Assembly: GCA_900314765.1 (NCBI GenBank)
Contig: OMWN01000072.1
Coordinates: 1-58,488 of the forward strand
DNA from: an uncultured Selenomonadales bacterium
GTDB lineage: Bacteria > Bacillota > Negativicutes > Selenomonadales > Selenomonadaceae
DNA: 58,488 bases
Direction: 5' to 3'
Every line of letters starts with the position of its first letter. The first letter of the stretch is position 1. Shown piece by piece: positions 33,496 to 42,665 of the stretch. Under the pieces are notes generated by a model. It worked only from the letters and a program-made list of their open reading frames with translations. It was not told where the DNA came from and made no database searches. Made by a program: the position numbers and the translations under genes.

Positions 33496-34932
33496 TCACT
33501 TTTTGATTCTCTCGTAGAGGTCGATATATTCTTTCGCCGATTTGCTCCAGCTGTAGTCTGTGATCATCGCGTTGCGCACGACGACCTGCCAGCTCGTCAT
33601 ATCGCGATAGAGACCGAGCGCGCGCTTCACGGAGTACATGAGCTCATGCGCGTTGTAGTTAGGGAACGTGAAGCCATTGCCTGTGCCGCGGCTCTTGTCA
33701 TACGGCTGAACCGTGTCCATGAGGCCGCCCGTCGCGCGCACGACAGGCACAGCGCCATAGCGCATGGCGATGAGCTGGCCGATGCCGCACGGTTCATAGA
33801 GCGACGGCATCAGGAAAATATCCGACGCCGCGTAGATGCGCTGCGCCAAATCATTGTTGAAGAAAATATTTACCGACACTTTCGACGGGCGACGCCACGC
33901 GAGCTCTCTGAACCAATCCTCATAGACTTTGTCGCCAACGCCGAGCAAAACGAACTCCATGTCCTCATGCTCCAAAAGCTCATCCATGATGCGAATGACG
34001 AGGTCCAGTCCCTTCGCTTCGACGAGGCGCGTAATCATCGAGACGAGTGGTGTGCGACGACGCTGCGGCAGACCGAGTTCCGCCTGAAGCGCGATTTTGT
34101 TGTCCGCCTTTTTCACCATTTCATCGACGCCGTAGTTCTCGACGAGCGCCTTGTCCGTATGCGGGTTGTACAGCTCATAGTCTATGCCGTTCACGATGCC
34201 CGAGAGCGCATTCTGCCTCGCGCGCAGGAGTCCATCGAGCCGCTCGCCGAAGTACGGGTACTGTATCTCCTCCGCGTACGTGCGCGACACCGTCGTGATG
34301 CAGTCCGCATAGATGACGGCGCCCTTCATGAAGTTCACAGCGTCGTAGAATTCCAAATCGCCGTTGTTGAAATATTTCCAGTCGAGGCCGAGCACATCAT
34401 TCATCACGGTCTTCGGGAAAATGCCTTGATACTTGAGATTGTGTATCGTGAACATCGTACGTATGCGCTCATACCGTTCATCGCCCATGTGCTCGAGGCG
34501 CAGGAGCACGTTCACGAGCGCCGTGTGCCAATCATTCGTGTGAATGACGTCTGGCCAGAAATCTACCATCGGCAAGACGTCGAGCACGGCGCGGCAGAAA
34601 AACGAAAACCGCTCGGCGTCGTCATCGTAGCCGTAGAGGCCATCACGCGCAAAATATTCCTCATTGTCAATGAAGTAGAACGTCACGCCGTTCATCTGGA
34701 GCTCGTCGACGCCCACATATTTTTTGCGCCACGCGACCGGCAGCTCGCCATCATACACATGACGCATCTCATTCCTGTATTCCTGCGCTATGGCCGAGTA
34801 TTTCGGCAACATGACGCGCACGTCCACGTCCTGCACGGCGAGCGCCCTCGGCAGAGAGCCCGCCACATCGGCGAGGCCGCCCGTCTTCACAAATGGCACT
34901 GCCTCAGATGCCACGTACAATACCTTCAGCAT
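33496..34932 (-). CDS. glgA: Glycogen synthase (ADP-glucose, GT5)
   Basis: Extends alpha-1,4-glucan from ADP-glucose. 478 residues; the ADP-glucose lysine motif KTGGLADVAGSLP is near the N-terminus, HTNDWHTAL in the first Rossmann domain, and PSLYEPCGIGQLIAMRYGAVP in the second. GGAGG lies upstream of the ATG. It is the last gene of the glycogen set and follows glgB by 24 nt. Confidence 0.96.
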   Translation of the reverse strand: MLKVLYVASEAVPFVKTGGLADVAGSLPRALAVQDVDVRVMLPKYSAIAQEYRNEMRHVYDGELPVAWRKKYVGVDELQMNGVTFYFIDNEEYFARDGLYGYDDDAERFSFFCRAVLDVLPMVDFWPDVIHTNDWHTALVNVLLRLEHMGDERYERIRTMFTIHNLKYQGIFPKTVMNDVLGLDWKYFNNGDLEFYDAVNFMKGAVIYADCITTVSRTYAEEIQYPYFGERLDGLLRARQNALSGIVNGIDYELYNPHTDKALVENYGVDEMVKKADNKIALQAELGLPQRRRTPLVSMITRLVEAKGLDLVIRIMDELLEHEDMEFVLLGVGDKVYEDWFRELAWRRPSKVSVNIFFNNDLAQRIYAASDIFLMPSLYEPCGIGQLIAMRYGAVPVVRATGGLMDTVQPYDKSRGTGNGFTFPNYNAHELMYSVKRALGLYRDMTSWQVVVRNAMITDYSWSKSAKEYIDLYERIKK

Positions 34933-34956
34933 GATTTGTTCCTCCTTTATGTCAAT

Positions 34957-36858
34957 TCATTTTTTCTTCAGCTTCAAATATATCGTCGAAAGCGGCGGCA
35001 GCGTGAGCACCATCGACTGCTCCCTCTCGTGGAATGGCACTGGCTCCGTCTCGAGCGCGCCGTCGTTTTTCACGCCCGAGCCACCATACTTCGTGTCGTC
35101 GCTGTTCAGCACCTCGACATACGTCCCCGCCTCCGGCATGCCGACGCGATAGCCGTGGCGCACTTCCGGCGTGAAATTTGAAATCACGACGACAAAATCA
35201 TCGGCGTTCTTCGCCTTCCTGACGAATGAAATCACGCTGTGATCCGCGTCGTTGCAATCTATCCACTCAAACCCGCGCCAATCGAAATCTATCTGCCACA
35301 TCGCGGGTTCATCGCCATAAAATTTATTGAGCTCGCGCGAGAACATCTGCATTTCCCTGTGCTTGTCGTACTGCTCGACGAGGTGCCAGTCGAGGCTGTC
35401 GTCGAAATTCCACTCTATGAACTGCGCGAATTCGCCGCCCATGAATATCAGCTTTTTGCCCGGGTGCGCCATCCAATAGCCAAAAAACGCGCGCAGTCCT
35501 GCAAATTTCTGCCAATAGTCGCCCGGCATTTTCTCAATCAGCGAGCACTTGCCATGCACGACCTCATCGTGCGACAGCGGCAGCACGAAATTCTCCGAAA
35601 ACGCGTACATGAGCGAAAACGTCAGCTTGTCTTGATTCCATTTGCGATAAATCGGGTCGAGGCTCATGTATTTCAGCGTGTCGTTCATCCAGCCCATATT
35701 CCACTTGTAATTGAAGCCCATGCCGCCAATGTAGACGGGCTTCGATATGAGCGGCCAGTCCGTCGACTCCTCGGCAATCATGAGCGCATTCGGGTGATAC
35801 TGGAACACGGCCGCGTTCAGCTTCTTGAGGAAATCCATCGCCTCGAGGTTGCCCGTGCCGCCGTATTTGTTTGGCTGCCACTCGCCCTCTTTGCGGTCAT
35901 AGTTTAAGTACAGCATATTTGCGACGGCGTCGATGCGCAGGCCGTCTATGTGATATTCCTCAATCCAAAACAGCGCATTGGAAATGAGAAAACTCTGCAC
36001 TTCCGTGCGGCCGTAATCGAAATTCGTCGTGCCCCAGCCTTTATTCTCGGCGCGCTGTTCGTTGTCAGACTCGTAAAGATTTGGCCCGTCGAATCGCCGA
36101 AGTCCTTGATCATCATTGCAGAAATGACCCAGCACCCAGTCCATGATGACGCCGATGCCGTTCTTGTGTGCCTCATCGACGAGCGCCTTGAATTCCTCGG
36201 GGCGGCCGTAGCGGCTTGTCACCGCGAAATATCCCGTCGCCTGATAGCCCCACGAGCCATCATACGGATGCTCGCAGAGCGGCATGACCTCTATGTGCGT
36301 GTAGTGCATTTCCTTCACGTACGTCACGAGGTCGCGCGCCATCTCACGATACGAGAGATAGCCACCATCGGGATGACGACGCCACGAGCCTAGGTGCACC
36401 TCGTACGTCAGCATCGGGCTCTCATACGACGCATGATGGCGCTTCGACTCATACCACTCATCGTCGTGCCATTCATACGGCTTCATGTCGTACGTCTTCG
36501 ACGCCGTCTCTGGCTTCTTCTCCGCGAAAAATCCGTACGGGTCCGCCTTCATGATGCGCGCGCCGCCCCACGGCGGATCAATGGCGTATTTATATATCGT
36601 CTCGCTTGGGAGTCCCTCGACGAACACGCTCCAGACCTCGCCGTCGCCGAGCCGCGTCATGGGATTTACGCGCGTGTCCCAGTCGTTGAAATCGCCGACG
36701 ACAGACACGGCGCGTGCGTGAGGCGCCCACACGGCAAAACGAACGCCACGTTTGCCGCCCTGCTCCACATAATGCGCGCCAAGCATTTCCTGCGCGTGAA
36801 AATTCGTGCCTTGATGAAAGAGATAGAGATCATAGTCCGCAAGTGCCGCTGTTTTCAT
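34957..36858 (-). CDS. glgB: 1,4-alpha-glucan branching enzyme
   Basis: Introduces alpha-1,6 branches. 633 residues: a CBM48 domain (GVRFAVWAPHARAVSVVGDFNDW), then a GH13 barrel with DGLRIDAVANMLYL (nucleophile Asp), MIAEESTDWP (acid/base Glu) and LPLSHDEVVHGK, then a C-terminal beta domain. The first N-terminal domain of the longer Escherichia coli enzyme is absent, as in many Firmicutes. Repeat element C copy 3 lies right before it, so it may need its own promoter. Confidence 0.96.
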   Translation of the reverse strand: MKTAALADYDLYLFHQGTNFHAQEMLGAHYVEQGGKRGVRFAVWAPHARAVSVVGDFNDWDTRVNPMTRLGDGEVWSVFVEGLPSETIYKYAIDPPWGGARIMKADPYGFFAEKKPETASKTYDMKPYEWHDDEWYESKRHHASYESPMLTYEVHLGSWRRHPDGGYLSYREMARDLVTYVKEMHYTHIEVMPLCEHPYDGSWGYQATGYFAVTSRYGRPEEFKALVDEAHKNGIGVIMDWVLGHFCNDDQGLRRFDGPNLYESDNEQRAENKGWGTTNFDYGRTEVQSFLISNALFWIEEYHIDGLRIDAVANMLYLNYDRKEGEWQPNKYGGTGNLEAMDFLKKLNAAVFQYHPNALMIAEESTDWPLISKPVYIGGMGFNYKWNMGWMNDTLKYMSLDPIYRKWNQDKLTFSLMYAFSENFVLPLSHDEVVHGKCSLIEKMPGDYWQKFAGLRAFFGYWMAHPGKKLIFMGGEFAQFIEWNFDDSLDWHLVEQYDKHREMQMFSRELNKFYGDEPAMWQIDFDWRGFEWIDCNDADHSVISFVRKAKNADDFVVVISNFTPEVRHGYRVGMPEAGTYVEVLNSDDTKYGGSGVKNDGALETEPVPFHEREQSMVLTLPPLSTIYLKLKKK

Positions 36859-36899
36859 TGTCTACCTCCGCTGATTTATAGTTGAATGAGTTTGAAAAG

Positions 36900-37138
36900 A
36901 CCCTCTCCGCCCCTGCGGGGCACCTCCCCCAGAGTGGGAGGCAAAGTATGAGATACTTTGGCTAGAACTTAACAAAATAATAGAAAACGTTACACTTTCA
37001 TTAATCGATTATTCAACTAGAATAAATGTCTCACACTTTAATGTGCGAATCGATTCAGCTAAAGTAAATAATCTCAAAATCTGTGACGTAAGCCTCCCCA
37101 ATGGGGGAGGTGCCGAGCGAATGCGAGACGGAGAGGGT
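36900..37138 (-). repeat. Palindromic element C, copy 3, inside the glycogen operon
   Basis: Same ends as the other copies but inverted: starts ACCCTCTCCGCCCCTGCGGGG and ends GACGGAGAGGGT. The middle shares an inverted stretch with copy 2 (ATTAATCGATTATTCAA). It lies in the 446-bp gap between glgP and glgB; the rest of that gap holds the hairpin at 37216. Confidence 0.85.
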
Positions 37139-37215
37139 CATTCCGCCGTTGCACTAGCCAGCAAAGGCTTGACACAAATTTTACAAACCCACATTTTCTA
37201 TTTCAGATTTTTCGT

Positions 37216-37288
37216 CCTGCCTAGGAGAAGCGCGCCGCCGCGTACTTTTAGCCGTGCGGTACGCAAGGCGCGCTTCGACAACGGCAGG
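37216..37288. repeat. Large GC-rich hairpin downstream of glgP
   Basis: Three nested stems: CCTGCC/GGCAGG (37216, 37283), GAAGCGCGCC/GGCGCGCTTC (37227, 37267) and GCGTAC/GTACGC (37240, 37259). No T tract follows on the minus strand, so it is not a standard terminator. It may be a separate repeat family, or protect the 3' end of glgP mRNA. The open frame across it (37198-37419) is not considered a gene. Confidence 0.65.
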
Positions 37289-37304
37289 GCGGAAAAGATG
37301 CGCG

Positions 37305-39743
37305 TCAAGGAATTTTGACGGGATTGATATGCCATATATCCCGCGCATACTCCCTTATCGTCCTGTCTGATGAAAATCTCCCCGAGTACGCTATGTTCAT
37401 GAGCATGGAGCGACGCCACTGCTCTGTGTCCTTGTAGCGTCGATAGACTTCCTCGTGCGCTTTCCTGTACGCGTCGAAGTCCTTCAATATGAAGAACTCG
37501 TCGTTGTCGTCGAGCAGATAGTGATAGAGCGACGAGAAATCGCCGTACGTGCCATCGCAGAGCCTGTCGAGTACGCGGCGCACGGATTCATTTTCGTGAT
37601 ATTCATTCCACGCCGAGTAGTCGCCCTTCTCGTAGTGGCTGATGACTTCCTTCGCCGTGAGTCCGAATATCACGCAGTTTTCGTCGCCGACGGCGTCGCG
37701 TATCTCGACATTCGCGCCGTCGAGCGTGCCGAGCGTGATGGCGCCGTTCATCATGAATTTCATGTTGCCCGTGCCCGACGCTTCCTTGCTCGCCGTCGAG
37801 ATTTGCTCAGAGACATCGGCGGCTGGGTATACCGTCTCGCCGAGCGACACGCCGAAATTCTCGAGGAACACGACGTTCAGCAAGTTCTCCATGTCCTTGT
37901 CGTTTTGTATCTTGTCTGCGACGGCGCAAATGAGGCTGATTGTCTCCTTCGCGATGTAGTAACCTGGCGCTGCCTTGCCGCCGAAGAAAAATGTCGTCGG
38001 CAGATATTTGTCCTTGAGCTCGCCGTTTTTGAGCCTGTCGTAGAGGTAGATGACATGAAGGATATTCATGAGCTGTCTCTTGTACGAATGAATACGCTTC
38101 ACCTGTATGTCGAATATCATATCGGGGTTCACGTGCACGTTGGCCTTCTCACGCACATAGCGCGCGAGGATTTTTTTGCGCGTCGTCTTTATCTTCGCGA
38201 GTTTTTCGAGGACGTTCTCATCGTTAGCGAACTTTGCAAAATCCGAAAGCTTCGACGGCTCCGTGCGCCATGCAGGTGTTATCGTGTCGTCGAGCAGCTC
38301 GGCGAGCTCGGGATTGGCCGCGATGAGCCAACGACGATGCGTGATGCCATTCGTCTTGTTGTTGATTTTGCCCGGATAGAAATCATGAAACGGCTTCAGC
38401 GTCTTGTGCTTGAGGATTTCCGTGTGTATTGCCGCGACGCCGTTCACGCTGTGGCTGCCGACGACGGCGAGGCGCGCCATGTGCACTTGGCCGTCCTGTA
38501 TGATGGAGAGCTCGTGCACCTTGTCCTCGTCGCCCGGGTAGCGTCTCCTCACTTCGATGAGGAAGCGACGGTTTATTTCATCGATAATCATGTAAATGCG
38601 TGGCAACAGCGGCCTGAACATGCTGACAGGCCATTTCTCGAGCGCCTCGGGCATTATCGTGTGATTCGTGTACGCAATCGTGCGCACGGTGATGCTCCAC
38701 GCCTCGTCCCAGCCAACGTGCTGCTCATCGACGAGTATACGCATGAGCTCCGCAACCGCGATGGCGGGGTGCGTGTCGTTGATGTGAATGGCAACCTTGT
38801 CCGCAATCTGATGCGGCGAAATGCCGTCTTTCATCACGTGGCGCACGATGCTCTTGACGCCCGCCGCGACGAAGAAATATTCCTGTATGAGCCTCAGACG
38901 CTTGCCCTCGTATGAGCTGTCATCGGGGTACAGGAACTGCACGATGTTGTTGACGGCCTTTCTGTACTCTTGGCGCTCCTTTATCTCGCCCTGCGTCAGC
39001 GTCTCGTAGACGGTGAAGTCGTGCCCGACCTCGGCGTTCCAGAGCCTCAGCGTGTTCACCGTATGGTTTCCCGCGCCGACGATGGGCACATCGTACGGCA
39101 CGGCGAGCACCTCTGTGTAGCCCTCATGCACGAGCTCAAGAGAGCCGTCGGGCTTCTGCTTCATGTACGCGTTGCCGCCGAAGCGCACATTGACGGCCTT
39201 GTCCGGCTTCCTGTACTCCCAGACGAATCCGTCGCGCAGCCACGCGTCCGGCACCTCGACCTGCTGACCACCGACGATTTTCTGCTTGAAAAGGCCATAG
39301 TGATAGCGTATGCTGCAGCCGTGCCCAGGGAGCGACAGCGCAGCCAAAGAGTCGATGAAGCACGCCGCGAGTCTGCCGAGACCGCCATTGCCGAGGCCCG
39401 CATCGGCCTCCTCGTCATAGTAGTTCGAGAGTGAAATCCCGAGCCCCGCCAGCGCCTCCGTCATTAGGTCCTTCGCGCCGAGATTTATAAGATTAGAATT
39501 CAGCAGCCGCCCGAGCAGGAACTCAACAGAAAAGTAGTAGACCTGCTTCGTCTGACGCTCGTCATACGTCTTGTTCGTCTTTATCCAGTTTTCCGACAAA
39601 AGCTCCTTCACCGTGGCGGCGATGGTGCGGTATATCTCCTGATCGGTGAGGTCCCCCACCTCGCGCCCCCACAGCGCGTGCGCCGTCATCACAAATCGAT
39701 TCTGGAGCATGATGACCTCAGCGGATTTTATTTTCTTGGACAT
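37305..39743 (-). CDS. glgP: Glycogen phosphorylase
   Basis: Phosphorolyses alpha-1,4-glucan to glucose-1-phosphate. From the chosen ATG it has 812 residues, the size of bacterial GlgP. Key sequences are GNGGLGRLAACFIDSLA near the N-terminus, FDIQVKRIHSYKRQLMN and the PLP lysine in EASGTGNMKFMMNGA. Starts further upstream are open (to 39830) but lack a site; AAGGGGG lies about 13 bases before the ATG at 39743, a rather long spacing. Confidence 0.95.
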   Translation of the reverse strand: MSKKIKSAEVIMLQNRFVMTAHALWGREVGDLTDQEIYRTIAATVKELLSENWIKTNKTYDERQTKQVYYFSVEFLLGRLLNSNLINLGAKDLMTEALAGLGISLSNYYDEEADAGLGNGGLGRLAACFIDSLAALSLPGHGCSIRYHYGLFKQKIVGGQQVEVPDAWLRDGFVWEYRKPDKAVNVRFGGNAYMKQKPDGSLELVHEGYTEVLAVPYDVPIVGAGNHTVNTLRLWNAEVGHDFTVYETLTQGEIKERQEYRKAVNNIVQFLYPDDSSYEGKRLRLIQEYFFVAAGVKSIVRHVMKDGISPHQIADKVAIHINDTHPAIAVAELMRILVDEQHVGWDEAWSITVRTIAYTNHTIMPEALEKWPVSMFRPLLPRIYMIIDEINRRFLIEVRRRYPGDEDKVHELSIIQDGQVHMARLAVVGSHSVNGVAAIHTEILKHKTLKPFHDFYPGKINNKTNGITHRRWLIAANPELAELLDDTITPAWRTEPSKLSDFAKFANDENVLEKLAKIKTTRKKILARYVREKANVHVNPDMIFDIQVKRIHSYKRQLMNILHVIYLYDRLKNGELKDKYLPTTFFFGGKAAPGYYIAKETISLICAVADKIQNDKDMENLLNVVFLENFGVSLGETVYPAADVSEQISTASKEASGTGNMKFMMNGAITLGTLDGANVEIRDAVGDENCVIFGLTAKEVISHYEKGDYSAWNEYHENESVRRVLDRLCDGTYGDFSSLYHYLLDDNDEFFILKDFDAYRKAHEEVYRRYKDTEQWRRSMLMNIAYSGRFSSDRTIREYARDIWHINPVKIP

Positions 39744-39931
39744 TGTCTTGTCATTTCCCCCTTGGACGCGCAAAGCACATTCCATGCCACGCAGATTCAT
39801 ATCTTCTGTATCCATTGGCTTTCCTACCATTTTCTTCCATTATGTCTGCTTACTATCACAATGTCAATCAAGTGACAAAATTTTGCCCGAATTTTTCTTT
39901 CGGCTGCATACAAAGCTTCATAAAATATGTT

Positions 39932-39978
39932 ATACTTTTGTCAAAAGAATTTTACTAAAATCAAATTGACAAAAGTAT
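39932..39978. promoter_or_regulatory. Perfect inverted repeat upstream of the AAA ATPase gene, possible operator
   Basis: Two 13-bp arms, ATACTTTTGTCAA (39932-39944) and TTGACAAAAGTAT (39966-39978), with a 21-bp spacer, lie 24 bp before the ATG. A TATACT hexamer overlaps the left arm. It is also just upstream of glgP on the other strand, so it might affect either gene. Confidence 0.5.
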
Positions 39979-40002
39979 TCATGACAAAGAAAGGACTCAA
40001 CC

Positions 40003-41382
40003 ATGAAATTTTTAGGACGCACTAACGAACGCAAACGCTTGCACACCATAATTGAAAGCAACCGTCAGGAAGTCGCGCTGCTTTACGGGCGCCGACGTGT
40101 CGGAAAAAGTGCGCTATTAAAGCAAGTCCTCAGTGAAACGAAAACGCCCAGCCTCTACTACGAATGCAAACAGACATCGGAACGAAACAACGTCGAAAGT
40201 ATCTCCGCACTCCTCGCAGAATCTCTCAGGCTGCCGCCGCTCGCCTTCAACGGCATCGAGCCACTGCTCTCCTATTTTTTTCAGCGTGCTGAAAAGACAC
40301 CGTCCATACTTGTGCTCGACGAGTATCCATACCTGCGGGCGGCCGTACCCGGGCTCGACAGCATACTGCAATCGCTCATAGATCGCTATGCCGAAAGCTC
40401 AAAGCTGCACCTCATCCTCTGCGGCTCTTTTGTCGATACGATGAAATCCCTGCTGCTTGCGCACAATCCTCTCTATGGCCGCATCAGCCTCGCTATGGAA
40501 CTTCGTCCCATGGATTATTTCGAGGCTGCCGACTTCTACCCATCATTCTCCGCTGAAGACAAAATTTGCATCTACAGCGTATTCGGCGGCATCCCTTATT
40601 ACAACAGGCTCATTGACCCAGAAAAAAGCGTGACTTGCAATCTGCTCGATCTTATAGTCTCGCCAGGTGCGCGGCTCGAAAATGAAGTCCAGTTCTATCT
40701 TCAAAGCGAGCTATCGAAATTTCAGAACGCAAATGAAGTGTTCGAAGCACTGGCACGCGGCTTTTACCGCTACAGCGACATCTTGTCCCAATCTCATCTG
40801 AGCAGTCCTGTGCTCTCCAATGTTCTGAAACGTTTGCTGCAGATGGAAGTCGTCAAAAAAGAAATACCCATCAACGACCCAAACAACCGCAAACGCTCCG
40901 GCTACACCATCTCCGACCCACTGTCTGCATTCTACTACCGATATCTCCATCGCTACGCGTCTCAACGCCAAGTCATGCCGCCAGAAAATTTTTGGAACCG
41001 CTACATCGCAAACGATTTTAATGCTTCCTACGTCCCGCATTTCTTTGAAACAATTTGTCGTCAGTTCCTCATCCGCCAAAATCAACATGGCAGACTCTCT
41101 GAGACCTTCGATCTCATTGGAAAATACTACTACGATCTCCCTGCCGAGCATCAAAACGGCGAATTTGATGTCGTTACAAAAGACCGTCTCGGATATGCAT
41201 TTTATGAGGCAAAATTTCGCAAAGAGCCCGTGACGGCTGCCATGATAGAACATGAAATCCAGCAGGTGAACGCCACGGGCTTGCATTGTCATCAATATGG
41301 ATTTTTCTCGCGCAGCGGCTTTGAGTCAACCGACCGTCCCGATGTCGTCCTATACAAATTAGAAGACCTCTATAAATCGTAA
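40003..41382 (+). CDS. AAA ATPase with C-terminal DUF234/PD-(D/E)xK-like domain
   Basis: 459 residues of the archaeal-type ATPase family (PF01637 plus DUF234). Walker A is GRRRVGKS (29-36), Walker B SILVLDEY, and a sensor-like LILCGS follows. A winged helix lies at about 245-300 (FYRYSDILSQSHLSSPVLSNVLKRLL). The end shows GEFD (Asp389) and YEAK (Glu402, Lys404), the spacing of a PD-(D/E)xK nuclease active site. Function of these proteins is unknown; they are scattered, often multicopy, and may be selfish or defence-related. It sits on the opposite strand inside the glycogen genes, with lower GC than its neighbours, suggesting insertion. Confidence 0.82.
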   Translation: MKFLGRTNERKRLHTIIESNRQEVALLYGRRRVGKSALLKQVLSETKTPSLYYECKQTSERNNVESISALLAESLRLPPLAFNGIEPLLSYFFQRAEKTPSILVLDEYPYLRAAVPGLDSILQSLIDRYAESSKLHLILCGSFVDTMKSLLLAHNPLYGRISLAMELRPMDYFEAADFYPSFSAEDKICIYSVFGGIPYYNRLIDPEKSVTCNLLDLIVSPGARLENEVQFYLQSELSKFQNANEVFEALARGFYRYSDILSQSHLSSPVLSNVLKRLLQMEVVKKEIPINDPNNRKRSGYTISDPLSAFYYRYLHRYASQRQVMPPENFWNRYIANDFNASYVPHFFETICRQFLIRQNQHGRLSETFDLIGKYYYDLPAEHQNGEFDVVTKDRLGYAFYEAKFRKEPVTAAMIEHEIQQVNATGLHCHQYGFFSRSGFESTDRPDVVLYKLEDLYKS

Positions 41383-41500
41383 TCAACACGTCGTGTCTCA
41401 TGCATAGAGCAAATCACAGCCATTGCCTTGGACTAACGCATCTTGCATCACGCCTAAGATTTTCAATGAACAATATCACGCCGCTTTTAACACGCCTTCA

Positions 41501-42610
41501 TTATATCCTTACATTTTTCCCCACGAATACGGGGTACGTCTTGGCGCCCTCGAGCACCTTGCCAGCGGACACCACGACATTCTTGTCGCACACGACGCAG
41601 TTCGTTCTCGCATTATCCTGAATGAATCCATTCTGCATGATGATGCTGTCCCTCACAACGGCCCCCGGTGCAATCTTCACGCCTCTGAAGAGCACGCTGT
41701 TTTCGACCGTGCCGTATATCTCGCAGCCGTTCGCCACGAGCGTGTTCGTGACGTTCGACCCTTCCTTGTACTGCACGGGCGCCATATCCTTCACCTTCGT
41801 GAAAATTGGATGCCCCTCGCGCATGAACATTTCCTTCCAAATGTCGGGCTGGAGCATTGCCATATTCGTCTCATAGTACGCGAGCATCGAGCAAATACGG
41901 CGCGAAAAGCCCCTGTGCTCGTACGCGAATATCGTGCGATTTTTGAACGCCTCGAGCACCAAATCGACTCTGAAATCCGTCCCGCCATGCTCGTACGCGC
42001 GTCTCACGCCGCTGCAGAAGCAGTCTTTTCTCGCGATGTACACGCCGAGCGCGCGCATCTCGCCCTTTTTTATGTCGGGCTTCACCGTGATGTCCTCGAC
42101 GAGGCCGTTCTCCGCCATCTTGACGACAATGCCGCGCGCCATGTCATCATGCGCGGCAGGGCTCACGACGATTGTGACATCCGCGCGCGTATTCTCATGA
42201 AAACGCATGATGGGATTGAAATCCATGTTGTATATGCAATCGGCGCGCGCGAGAAGCACATACTCCTCACTGTTCGACTCTATGAAGTCAAGATTTGCAT
42301 AATAATTTTTGAGGTCGCCCTCCTTGCGCCCATTGTCTGCAGGCGCGGGCGGCAGATAGCAAAGGCCCTTATGATGACGCGCGAGGTCCCAGTCCTTGCC
42401 CGAGCGAATGTGGTCGAGTATGGAGCGCGATTTTTCAGGCAGCAGCACACCGACATTTCTGATGCCCGAATTCACCATGCTCGACAGCGCGAAATCAACG
42501 ATGCGGTATCGCCCCGCAAAAGGGAGCGACGCAATCGTGCGCTTCTTTGTCAAATCCCCCAAATATGACGAGTCCTGCTGCAGGTCAACGAGACCCATTA
42601 CATTTTTCAA
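41501..42610 (-). CDS. glgD: Glucose-1-phosphate adenylyltransferase subunit GlgD
   Basis: Non-catalytic or regulatory partner of GlgC in ADP-glucose synthesis. It has the nucleotidyltransferase plus left-handed beta-helix layout, but the GlgC motif GGxGxRL is replaced by MGLVDLQQDSSYLGDLT, as is normal for GlgD. The start is taken as TTG 42610, nine bases after GAGGTG, which gives the family N-terminus KNVMGL; the frame stays open to 42712, inside glgC. About 369 residues. Its 3' end faces the inserted ATPase gene. Confidence 0.93.
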   Translation of the reverse strand: MKNVMGLVDLQQDSSYLGDLTKKRTIASLPFAGRYRIVDFALSSMVNSGIRNVGVLLPEKSRSILDHIRSGKDWDLARHHKGLCYLPPAPADNGRKEGDLKNYYANLDFIESNSEEYVLLARADCIYNMDFNPIMRFHENTRADVTIVVSPAAHDDMARGIVVKMAENGLVEDITVKPDIKKGEMRALGVYIARKDCFCSGVRRAYEHGGTDFRVDLVLEAFKNRTIFAYEHRGFSRRICSMLAYYETNMAMLQPDIWKEMFMREGHPIFTKVKDMAPVQYKEGSNVTNTLVANGCEIYGTVENSVLFRGVKIAPGAVVRDSIIMQNGFIQDNARTNCVVCDKNVVVSAGKVLEGAKTYPVFVGKNVRI

Positions 42611-42665
42611 TTTTGGATTCACCTCATCCAGCCTGTTCAGCCAAAATTCTCTTCTGTCCATATCA

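Noticed and set aside
33646-35181. 511-codon open frame on the plus strand opposite glgA and the end of glgB
   Set aside because: It is antisense to two certain genes, and its translation is Arg/His/Val-rich and featureless. Long antisense frames are expected from the GC-rich codon use here; similar ones opposite ilvD (12338-13933) and glgP (37455-38915) were dropped for the same reason.
37198-37419. 73-codon minus-strand frame between glgP and glgB
   Set aside because: It runs from the end of glgP into the GC-rich hairpin at 37216-37288, and its sequence is the hairpin read as codons.
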